Shown here one piece after another: positions 1-5,543 of a stretch of DNA of 7,571 nucleotides (positions are counted from its first letter, which is position 1; each line of letters begins with the position of its first letter). The stretch lies in the NCBI GenBank assembly GCA_021106755.1, contig JAIOTM010000330.1:1-7571 (forward strand), in the 5' to 3' direction. The translations under genes and the position numbers were made by a program. The DNA is from Candidatus Cloacimonadota bacterium (GTDB lineage Bacteria; Cloacimonadota; Cloacimonadia; Cloacimonadales; JAIOQZ01). A model generated the notes under the pieces. It saw nothing but the letters and a program-made list of their open reading frames with translations. It was not told where the DNA came from and did not search any database.

Positions 1-7
1 ACTCCTC
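1..7 (-). promoter_or_regulatory. Shine-Dalgarno site for a gene starting beyond the left edge
   Basis: The minus strand ends in GAGGAGT at the window edge. It is a strong match to the 16S rRNA anti-Shine-Dalgarno and lies about 70 bases after a candidate promoter. The start codon would fall within the next ten or so bases outside the window. No coding part of that gene is visible. Confidence 0.5.
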
Positions 8-24
8 TATTTATTTAAGATTTA

Positions 25-44
25 ATATATTCGGTACTGAGTCA
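25..44 (-). repeat. leader motif copy C, 35 bp downstream of copy B
   Basis: The plus-strand text is atatattcggtactgagtca. It keeps the core ATAT-C-GTACT-A but diverges at its 3' end on the plus strand. The six bases preceding it on the minus strand (45-50) read TATGAT, close to a -10 element, but no -35-like hexamer is found at 17 bp because copy B occupies that place. Confidence 0.45.
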
Positions 45-59
45 ATCATATACGATTCA

Positions 60-79
60 ATATATACTGTACTGAAATT
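60..79 (-). repeat. leader motif copy B, directly after the left-edge -10 hexamer
   Basis: The plus-strand text is atatatactgtactgaaatt, 17 of 20 identical to the copy in the ribBA leader. It abuts the hexamer TAGATA (80-85) just as copy A abuts TAACAT. It is also the second unit of a short tandem duplication with copy C, offset by 35 bp (19-40 and 54-75 match at 18 of 22 positions). Confidence 0.6.
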
Positions 80-108
80 TATCTAGTATCATCATACTGT
101 CGTGTCAA
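80..108 (-). promoter_or_regulatory. candidate minus-strand promoter for a gene beyond the left edge
   Basis: On the minus strand a perfect TTGACA (103-108) is followed after 17 bp by TAGATA (80-85), a weak -10. An inverted repeat (85-98, arms AGTAT/ATACT around a 4-base loop) lies in the spacer, an operator-like position. A Shine-Dalgarno sequence follows at 1-7 and no minus-strand gene lies between, so a downstream gene starting just outside the window would be the target. Confidence 0.5.
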
Positions 109-366
109 GCTTCACATAGAAGTATCAAGGATACCCCCATTTTTTCAATAAGATTTGGTTATGGTGTTTTTGATGTTCAATGTCGCACTTTGCATCTGAA
201 GAAAAACTCCATAAACAAAAAAACTTTTGAATCATCAGACAAAGTCGCGAAAAAACTAAGTAAGAAATCCAGTTATTCACTATCTATCCGCTATAACCAC
301 CTCTTGTACTGTCACTTAAATAGCACAAACATATCCATTGCGGGAGTATGCGTATCTTCTCAAAAT
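109..366. other. AT-rich intergenic region after ribBA without a recognisable gene
   Basis: I find no coding region, tRNA or known RNA here. The only open frame of note, on the plus strand, starts at a TTG (190) and runs into the antisense of ribBA, so I discount it. Several A/T runs (for example six T at 140-145 and six A at 251-256) occur. No strong GC-rich terminator hairpin follows the ribBA stop, so where ribBA transcription ends is unclear. Confidence 0.6.
122..145. other. small hairpin next to a T-run, function unclear
   Basis: GTATC-AAG-GATAC forms a 5-bp stem with a 3-base loop (122-134), followed on the plus strand by CCCCA and six T (140-145). On the minus strand the stem can be lengthened to about eight pairs with two G-U pairs, but no U-run follows. 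It could be a weak terminator for plus-strand transcription, or chance. Confidence 0.2.
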
Positions 367-1572
367 TTAAATATCTTTAAGCATGTGTCCCATTTTTTCT
401 TTCTTGGTTTGCAGATATTTTTTATTATGCTCATCTGCTTTACACTCAATATGCACCCGCTCGGAAATCTCTAATCCGTAGCCTTTCAGTCCAACTATTT
501 TCTTGGGATTGTTGGTAAGCAAGCGGATTTTATGCAAGCCAAGAGCTTTCAGTATCTGGGCACCAATACCGTAATTACGTAAATCGGGAAGAAAGCCTAA
601 TTCTTCGTTTGCCTGAACTGTATCTCTGCCCAGATCCTGAAGATGATATGCTTTAATCTTGTTTACAAGTCCAATACCGCGTCCTTCCTGCCGCATATAG
701 AGGATAACCCCTTCGCCTTCCTCGCTGATTTTCTGGAAAGAGGCTTCTAACTGGTCGCCACAATCGCAACGACGGGAGAATAGCGCGTCTCCGGTAAGGC
801 ACTCGGAATGCACACGCACCAGAATATCTTCTTTGCCGGCAACATCTCCTTTTACTAAGGCAAGGTGATGCTCATTGGAAATAGTACTAACGAATGTTAC
901 CACATGAAATAGTCCGTATTTCGTTGGTAATTGGGCTTCCGCGGCTATCTCGACAAAGGATTCATTGCGGCAACGATACTCAATCAGATCTTTAATCGTA
1001 ATTAAAGAGAAGCCATGTTTTTCACAATAGGGAAATAAGTCGGGTAATCTTGCCATCTCGCCATCATCCCGGATAATTTCGCAAAGTGCACCCACCGGGT
1101 ATAATCCGGCAAGTACTGCAAGGTCAATTGATGCTTCGGTATGACCAGCCCGTTTAAGCACTCCACCGCGTTCTGCCACAAGCGGAAAGATATGCCCTGG
1201 TCGGACAAAATCTGATGGCTTAGTGGACTCTTCGGCGAGAAGACGGATTGTTTCGCAGCGGTCAGACGCGGAAATACCTGAAGTTGTGTTATATGTAGCG
1301 TCAATCGAAATGGTAAATTTTGTGCCATGTTTCTCTGTGTTGTTAGTAGTCATCAGAGGGAGTTCTAATTCCCGCATACGTTGCTGTGTCAGCGGAGTAC
1401 AGAGAAGACCCCGCCCGTGAGTTATCATAAAATTTACCATTTGAGGAGTTATTTTCTCAGCGGCACATATTAAGTCGCCTTCGTTCTCGCGGTTTTCGTC
1501 ATCAACGACTACAACGAATTTCCCGTCGCGGATGTCTTTCAGAGCTTGTTCTATTGAAGCAAACTTACGCAT
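367..1572 (-). CDS. ribBA: bifunctional 3,4-dihydroxy-2-butanone-4-phosphate synthase / GTP cyclohydrolase II
   Basis: This protein catalyses both entry steps of riboflavin synthesis in the cytosol, 401 aa, the usual RibBA length. The RibB half (about 1-200) shows [11 protein letters not shown] (24-34), [10 protein letters not shown] (96-105) and [24 protein letters not shown] (124-147). The RibA half (about 205-395) shows the zinc site [17 protein letters not shown] (C258, C269, C271), [10 protein letters not shown] (293-302), [11 protein letters not shown] and LLTNNPKK. All key residues I can judge are present in both halves, so both activities are expected. Start: the ATG at 1570-1572 has AAAGGA six bases upstream (1579-1584) and puts the protein start where family members begin. 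In-frame ATG 1588-1590 and TTG 1615-1617 are longer but lack such a site. It lies 129 bp after the DUF6485 gene with its own candidate promoter. No FMN riboswitch is seen in the leader. Confidence 0.96.
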   Translation of the reverse strand: MRKFASIEQALKDIRDGKFVVVVDDENRENEGDLICAAEKITPQMVNFMITHGRGLLCTPLTQQRMRELELPLMTTNNTEKHGTKFTISIDATYNTTSGISASDRCETIRLLAEESTKPSDFVRPGHIFPLVAERGGVLKRAGHTEASIDLAVLAGLYPVGALCEIIRDDGEMARLPDLFPYCEKHGFSLITIKDLIEYRCRNESFVEIAAEAQLPTKYGLFHVVTFVSTISNEHHLALVKGDVAGKEDILVRVHSECLTGDALFSRRCDCGDQLEASFQKISEEGEGVILYMRQEGRGIGLVNKIKAYHLQDLGRDTVQANEELGFLPDLRNYGIGAQILKALGLHKIRLLTNNPKKIVGLKGYGLEISERVHIECKADEHNKKYLQTKKEKMGHMLKDI

Positions 1573-1578
1573 TTCTAT

Positions 1579-1584
1579 TCCTTT
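1579..1584 (-). promoter_or_regulatory. ribosome binding site of ribBA (decides the start)
   Basis: AAAGGA lies six bases before the ATG at 1570-1572. The two longer in-frame start candidates (1588-1590 ATG, 1615-1617 TTG) have no comparable purine tract. This supports the 401-aa RibBA. Confidence 0.7.
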
Positions 1585-1600
1585 ATTCATTAGAGAATTC

Positions 1601-1620
1601 AGATATTCTGTACTCAAATT
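1601..1620 (-). repeat. leader motif copy A, directly after the ribBA -10 hexamer
   Basis: The plus-strand text is agatattctgtactcaaatt. It matches copy B (60-79) at 17 of 20 positions and copy C (25-44) at 13 of the first 16. It abuts the candidate -10 hexamer, so it covers the expected transcription start and could be an operator or initial transcribed element. Confidence 0.55.
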
Positions 1621-1649
1621 ATGTTATCTTTATCATTTAACGCAATCAA
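1621..1649 (-). promoter_or_regulatory. candidate promoter of ribBA
   Basis: On the minus strand TTGATT (1644-1649) and TAACAT (1621-1626) are separated by 17 bp, each matching four of six bases of the sigma70-type consensus. They lie in the 129-bp gap before ribBA and would place the transcript start around 1612-1615, about 40 bases before the start codon. The same spacing and the same sequence just after the -10 occur at the left edge of the window, which raises my confidence. The match to consensus alone would be weak. Confidence 0.45.
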
Positions 1650-1701
1650 CTCAAAACCATTTCAAATTTACGATGAACAGGTCTCAAATCATAAATTCTT
1701 C

Positions 1702-1905
1702 TCAGATTTTCCCTTCGTTCCACAGCTTTACAAAGTATCTGATAGAGCGGTCGTAGGTTTTTTCGGCATCTTTGGGAAAGTAACATGCCGGAAGCTCTTT
1801 CATTGAGCGGTGATAAGTCACGCATTCGCAACAAACACCTTTTTTATCGTAGGGATAGGTGCAATTGCAGTTTTTCATATTGCGTTTTATATTTTCGCAT
1901 TGCAT
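1702..1905 (-). CDS. DUF6485 family cysteine-rich small protein
   Basis: A 67-aa protein with seven cysteines: C3, C13, C15, C25, C26, C28 and C41. The pattern CNCTY, then [19 protein letters not shown] and EKTYDRSI is the signature I associate with DUF6485, a family of unknown function common in anaerobes. Cysteine spacing suggests metal (zinc or iron-sulfur) binding, but no role is known to me. There is no signal peptide or membrane helix. From memory, family members often carry one more Cys between CTY and KKG, where this protein has PYD; treat that as unverified. A good ribosome site (AGGAG at 1914-1918, eight bases before the ATG) overlaps the TAG of the response regulator 11 bp upstream, so it is probably the last gene of the operon. 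The other frames across this stretch are shadows. Confidence 0.85.
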   Translation of the reverse strand: MQCENIKRNMKNCNCTYPYDKKGVCCECVTYHRSMKELPACYFPKDAEKTYDRSIRYFVKLWNEGKI

Positions 1906-1916
1906 TAAAGAGACTC

Positions 1917-3059
1917 CTAAATCAGCCGTTTTAGTCCAATTAACGTTAAATCATCCCGCAATTTACGGTTACTGGAATAATCCAGCAACAGCTTGCGGAG
2001 ATGCTGTAAATCACAATTCTCACGAACCTGATTTTGTTCAACCATTTTTTTGAAATTTTCTCTACCGAGTTCAACACCGCTGTTGCCCGAGACTTCAGTG
2101 GCGGCATCGGAATAGAGTAACAGCAAGTCGTTCTTCTCCATCCTGAAGGAGTGATTTGCCCACTTTTTATCAGGAAACCATCCGACCGGAAGAGATTGTT
2201 CTGTTAAAGTCTCCGACATATTCTCACGAAGTACCATTGGCGGGTTGTTGGCTCCGGCAATACTCCATGTGCAGATGTTATTTTCTAAATCCAGAACACA
2301 TACCAACAACGTTAAAAACCGCTGACTGAAATCCATAGATAAAAAAGTATCATTCAGCAGTTTAATTAATCCCGCCGGATTGTCCGGTTCCATTTTGGGA
2401 GCATAGCTTCTGATAAATTCTTTTACAAATATCGTGATGAGAGACGAAGCTGCTCCGTGCCCCGAAACATCGGTAATATAAAACATAATATGCTGATTGT
2501 TCAACGCGATACAATCCAGAAAATCCCCAGCCAGTTCCTCGCAGGGATAATAGTCGAACTTAAAGCTATAGCTATCGGAAAAGTTCTGGTCATTTTCCGG
2601 CAACAGGTTCATCTGGATGGTTTTAGCGGCAAGTATCTCGTTTCGCATTCGTGTCTGGCTCTGCTTCAGTTCCATGTATAACTGGCGGAGTTGGAGTTGT
2701 TGATCAACCCTCAGTCTTACTTCAACAGAATCGAGAGGCTTGGTGAGAAAATCAATCGCACCGGTTTCCAACCCCCTCAGTTTAGAGTCCCTGTCTGTAA
2801 GGGAGGTAATAATGATTATTGGGATTTCCCGAAGTGCGGGTTGATTCTTTATTCTGGCACAAACTTCGAAGCCATCCATTTCCGGCATCATAATATCTAA
2901 TAGAATAAGGTCTATCGAACTATCTTCAGAGAGAAGCTCAAGTGCTTCTGTTCCACCAGTAGCCTCCAGTATCTGATAATCCCGGTTTCTGAATGCTCCG
3001 TGTAGAAGTTTACGATTAATAAGCTCATCGTCAACAATCAGAATTCGGGGTTTTCTCAT
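1917..3059 (-). CDS. response regulator with PP2C (RsbU/SpoIIE-type) serine/threonine phosphatase output
   Basis: The protein has 380 aa. Residues 5-120 form a receiver domain: acidic pair D10/D11, phospho-acceptor D55 in [14 protein letters not shown]85 and K107 (LTKP). A helical linker (about 121-150) with [11 protein letters not shown] matches the usual entry to RsbU-type phosphatases. Residues about 165-378 form the PP2C domain with metal-binding acidic residues in AGDF (D179), TDVSGHG (D197), SDAATEV (D318) and RDDLT (D369/D370). SDAATE departs from the common SDG/TDG form, but the Asp is kept. Such proteins normally dephosphorylate an anti-sigma-factor antagonist when the receiver is phosphorylated; no STAS or RsbW-like partner is in the window. 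The start is the ATG at 3057-3059, coupled to rluD. A longer in-frame start at 3218 would run through rluD in another frame and add no recognisable domain. It probably works with an unlinked kinase or with the nearby sensor. Confidence 0.93.
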   Translation of the reverse strand: MRKPRILIVDDELINRKLLHGAFRNRDYQILEATGGTEALELLSEDSSIDLILLDIMMPEMDGFEVCARIKNQPALREIPIIIITSLTDRDSKLRGLETGAIDFLTKPLDSVEVRLRVDQQLQLRQLYMELKQSQTRMRNEILAAKTIQMNLLPENDQNFSDSYSFKFDYYPCEELAGDFLDCIALNNQHIMFYITDVSGHGAASSLITIFVKEFIRSYAPKMEPDNPAGLIKLLNDTFLSMDFSQRFLTLLVCVLDLENNICTWSIAGANNPPMVLRENMSETLTEQSLPVGWFPDKKWANHSFRMEKNDLLLLYSDAATEVSGNSGVELGRENFKKMVEQNQVRENCDLQHLRKLLLDYSSNRKLRDDLTLIGLKRLI

Positions 3060-4066
3060 AATGTCTCTGCCATTTCCTGTACAGCAAGAAGTTGCTGCCA
3101 GGTTTTCTCCATATCTGGTGGAAAGGGAGAGACAAAATTTAACTCTTTCCCGGTAATCGGATGACGAAAAGCTAACTTGTGAGCGTGTAGTGCCTGCCGC
3201 GTAAGGTGATGCGAACAAATGTGTTTGTATCTTTTTTGCAGTTGGGTTGGGAGTGGAGCAAGTTCTTGTTTGAGCGTTGAATAAGTTCTGTCGCCGAGAA
3301 CAGGATGTCCTGCCCAGGTAAGATGCACCCTGATTTGATGCGTTCTTCCAGTCTCAATGCGTATTTCTGTTTTAGTGAAATATTCCAGAGGTTCTATCGC
3401 TCTGAAGTATGTCACGGCAGATTTACCTTCGCTTCGCACAGCCATTTTTTTACGGTCATTCCGGTTACGTCCAATCGGTTCTTCGATACAACGCCAGGAT
3501 TCTTCTGGATTCTTATCTATTCGCCCTTGGAGCAACGCGATGTAAGTTTTGCTCACCTGCCGTTCGCTGAAAGCCTGCGACAAAAGCGCGTGTGTTTTGT
3601 TATCACGGGCAATAACTATCAATCCCGAAGTATTTTTATCTAACCGATGCACAATACCGGGACGTTTGTTGCCAGAACCATCGGACAATGTCCCTTTGTA
3701 TCGGTAAACAAGGGCATTAGCGAGTGTGTTTGATGGATTTCCCGGAGCAGGATGGACAGTTAGTCCGGCTGGTTTGTCAATTACAGCAAGATATTCGTCT
3801 TCATAGACAATAGCCAGTTCTATATCCTGCGGGATTATGTCGGTGGGTTCTTCGGAGGGTATGTCGAGGATGATGGAGTCACCTTTGGTTAGCTGGAAAT
3901 TTTTCTTTACCCGTTTGTTGTTAACGTTCAGAAGTCCTTTCTCAATCAGCTTATGCAGGAACGAGCGGGAATGAATTTCCTCAATCTCAAGGGAAAGCAG
4001 GTATTTGTCAACCCTCTGATTCCCGATTTCAGCATACTCTATCGTTAGTCTATGAAACTGTTCCAT
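3056..4066 (-). CDS. rluD: RluA/RluD-family ribosomal large subunit pseudouridine synthase
   Basis: This enzyme isomerises specific uridines to pseudouridine, most likely in 23S rRNA; 336 aa from the chosen start. An S4 RNA-binding domain covers about residues 18-68 (QRVDKYLLSL, SRSFLHKLIEKGLLNVN, KKNFQLTKGD). The catalytic domain follows: VIDKPAGLTVHP (96-106), the active-site motif HRLDKNTSG with catalytic Asp143, and ETGRTHQIRVHL (238-249). The order S4 then catalytic core and the length match RluD, but RluC-like or other RluA-type specificity cannot be excluded. The frame is open upstream to ATGs at 4087 and 4123. I choose the ATG at 4066 because family members start about ten residues before S4 and longer starts would run deep into the sensor gene. 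It overlaps the sensor's restored stop by 17 bp. The TGA overlaps the response-regulator start as ATGA (3056-3059). Confidence 0.9.
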   Translation of the reverse strand: MEQFHRLTIEYAEIGNQRVDKYLLSLEIEEIHSRSFLHKLIEKGLLNVNNKRVKKNFQLTKGDSIILDIPSEEPTDIIPQDIELAIVYEDEYLAVIDKPAGLTVHPAPGNPSNTLANALVYRYKGTLSDGSGNKRPGIVHRLDKNTSGLIVIARDNKTHALLSQAFSERQVSKTYIALLQGRIDKNPEESWRCIEEPIGRNRNDRKKMAVRSEGKSAVTYFRAIEPLEYFTKTEIRIETGRTHQIRVHLTWAGHPVLGDRTYSTLKQELAPLPTQLQKRYKHICSHHLTRQALHAHKLAFRHPITGKELNFVSPFPPDMEKTWQQLLAVQEMAETL

Positions 4067-4828
4067 CGTTCTCTTTCTTAGCTTCATGTTTTTTCTTATC
4101 CCGCTCAATATTATAGATGCCAATCACGGCACCGGTAACCTTCCCGGAATAGTTGCGGGTAATGCTGCTTTTCAGCAGTATATGGCGTTTCAGGTTTGGT
4201 ATGTAATGCTGCATGTCGTCTTGTTTTGCTCTGGCTTTCAGAACTTTCAGAGTATATTTCTTTATACTGGCATCTATATCAGGCGAATAATTACTGTCGA
4301 TGATGTTTTGCTCTTGCTCAAGTTGCGGAAAACGTTTGTTAAACTGTGACTGAGAAATCGGATAGTGCCATCAAGAGTAACAACTATGAACCCATTTTCT
4401 GTCATGCGCATCAGGTTGTCTAATCTGCTTTTGTATTCAACGATTTTTTCCCGTTTGGCTTTGTCGAAGCGGTTTACCGCGAACATCATTTTCGCGAACA
4501 ACTGCACTAACTCGCAAATCTGTTTTTCATCTCGTTTGCTATATACTTCATCAACTATTTCGATATTGTAATTACCTCGACTCACCTCATCGAGAAGCGA
4601 TTTAACCGAGCTTAGTCCCCGCCTGATAAACACAGGAAAATAAAAAAAGAAAATCATCGCGAACGCGAATTCCAGAATCCCCATGAATATGAGAATATTA
4701 TTCAAATCCGTTCTGGTTTGCTCGTTCAGGTTTGCGTTCTGTAGAGTAACATAGATGATAAGTCCATGTGTTAACGCTATTAAAAGGAAGAGAATTATAA
4801 AAAACCGGATTCTGGATATATATTTCAT
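4050..4828 (-). pseudogene. two-helix membrane sensor with HAMP-like and PAS domains, split by a frameshift
   Basis: The first frame (4828 to stop 4274-4276) gives 184 aa: membrane helix about 8-28, a short extracytoplasmic loop, helix 45-68, a HAMP-like linker (about 69-120, with SRGNYNIEI then KRDEKQICELV), a helical stretch, and the start of a PAS domain (ENGFIVVTLDGTIRF). After residue 158 the PAS pattern stops, but it continues in the neighbouring frame as QSQFNKRFPQLEQ and ends with GKVTGAVIGIYNIERDKKK, a classic PAS C-terminal strand, stopping with TAG at 4050-4052. One extra base in the TTT at 4355-4357 would restore a 259-aa protein reading IRFSQSQF, which aligns to the usual PAS ItyvNpaf. 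No kinase, cyclase or other output domain follows. The start overlaps the trkA stop (ATGA), with GGGGA upstream. It could be a real mutation or a sequencing indel. No recognised gene name. Confidence 0.85.
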
Positions 4829-5535
4829 AATTTCCCCATATCTTTTGCCGTTTCTTTTATCAGGTTATCAATATTATTCTCAGAGCCGAGTAAAATCATT
4901 ACATCACCTTCTCCCACAACATCGTTTGCTCCGGGCATATCATTGGTGAAAGGCTCAAGAATATTCTCACCAGATTCGTTAGTGGTAAATTGCTCGGATT
5001 TGATGCCAATAATATGCACTCCATTGTCTCTCGGTAGTGCCAGTTGCTGCAAAGTTTGTCCAATCCACTCTCTTGGAGCACGCAATTCCACAACCGAATG
5101 ACCACTTGAGAGTTTCATATATTGGAGAACATTGCTGGTTAACAGCGATTTAGCTAACTGAGAGCCACGCTCTTCTTCCGGGAAAACAATGTTATTTATG
5201 CCAATAAGCTCTAATATGCGTCCGTGCAACTTGCTGTTTACTTTGGCATAGATGCGGGGAGCACCAAGTTTTTTTAACAGTACACTGGTTAACACGCTTA
5301 CTTCTACATTGTTGCCTACAGCAAGGATTACAGCGTCCATTTCGTGGATGCTCAATTCCTTCAGGCTGGCTTCATCGGTACTGTCCATATTTATTGCCGT
5401 GGAAACACGTCCTTTTACTTCTATGGTCAGTTTTTCGTCTTTGTCTACTGCGACAACTTCAGCCCCATTGCTGTACAGGGTTGTCGCAACTGTCATGCCG
5501 AATTTACCGAGTCCGATGACTGTAAATCGTGCCAT
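4825..5535 (-). CDS. trkA: Trk/Ktr potassium uptake regulatory subunit (RCK domain protein)
   Basis: This is a cytosolic nucleotide-binding subunit that gates the adjacent TrkH channel, 236 aa. It has a single RCK unit like KtrA, rather than the doubled RCK of E. coli TrkA (about 458 aa). The N-terminal Rossmann fold is clear: the GLGKFG glycine motif (G8, G10, G13), then VAVD with acidic D31 at the end of the second strand, which fits NAD(H) or ATP/ADP binding. A TrkA_C-type domain occupies about residues 140-230, with an insertion around 183-205 (EQFTTNESGENILEPFTND). The ATG is preceded by AGGAG at 5541-5545, five bases upstream, which overlaps the trkH stop codon. Its TGA overlaps the start of the sensor gene as ATGA (4825-4828). 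Juxtaposition with trkH makes the partner assignment safe. The choice of symbol trkA over ktrA is a matter of naming. Confidence 0.94.
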   Translation of the reverse strand: MARFTVIGLGKFGMTVATTLYSNGAEVVAVDKDEKLTIEVKGRVSTAINMDSTDEASLKELSIHEMDAVILAVGNNVEVSVLTSVLLKKLGAPRIYAKVNSKLHGRILELIGINNIVFPEEERGSQLAKSLLTSNVLQYMKLSSGHSVVELRAPREWIGQTLQQLALPRDNGVHIIGIKSEQFTTNESGENILEPFTNDMPGANDVVGEGDVMILLGSENNIDNLIKETAKDMGKL

Positions 5536-5543
5536 AATATCTC

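Noticed and set aside
60..85. LexA (SOS) box, suggested by ACTGTA next to alternating TA
   Set aside because: Only one half-site (CTGT) is present; the facing ACAG half at the right distance is missing in all three motif copies.
1..120. CRISPR array or insertion-sequence end
   Set aside because: The repeat has only two adjacent imperfect units with 13-bp gaps and no terminal inverted repeats or transposase fragment. The third copy sits in a gene leader.
190..474. Plus-strand open frame of 94 codons
   Set aside because: It starts at a TTG without a clear ribosome site and its second half is antisense to the well-supported 3' end of ribBA. The product is low-complexity and matches no family I know.
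1573..1701. FMN riboswitch before ribBA
   Set aside because: The leader is only 129 bp, AT-rich, and lacks the conserved GC-rich blocks of the RFN element. None is seen on either strand.
3060..3218. Longer N-terminus for the response regulator (start at 3218)
   Set aside because: The extra 53 residues overlap rluD in another frame and show no domain. The receiver domain begins naturally at the ATG coupled to the rluD stop.
4086..4349. Plus-strand open frame over the second half of the sensor
   Set aside because: The minus strand here encodes a well-formed PAS C-terminal half in the shifted frame, so the plus-strand frame is its shadow.
4352..4360. Programmed -1 ribosomal frameshift in the sensor gene
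   Set aside because: The direction of shift would fit, but the sequence CGA TTT CTC is not a slippery heptamer. A missing base in the T run is simpler.
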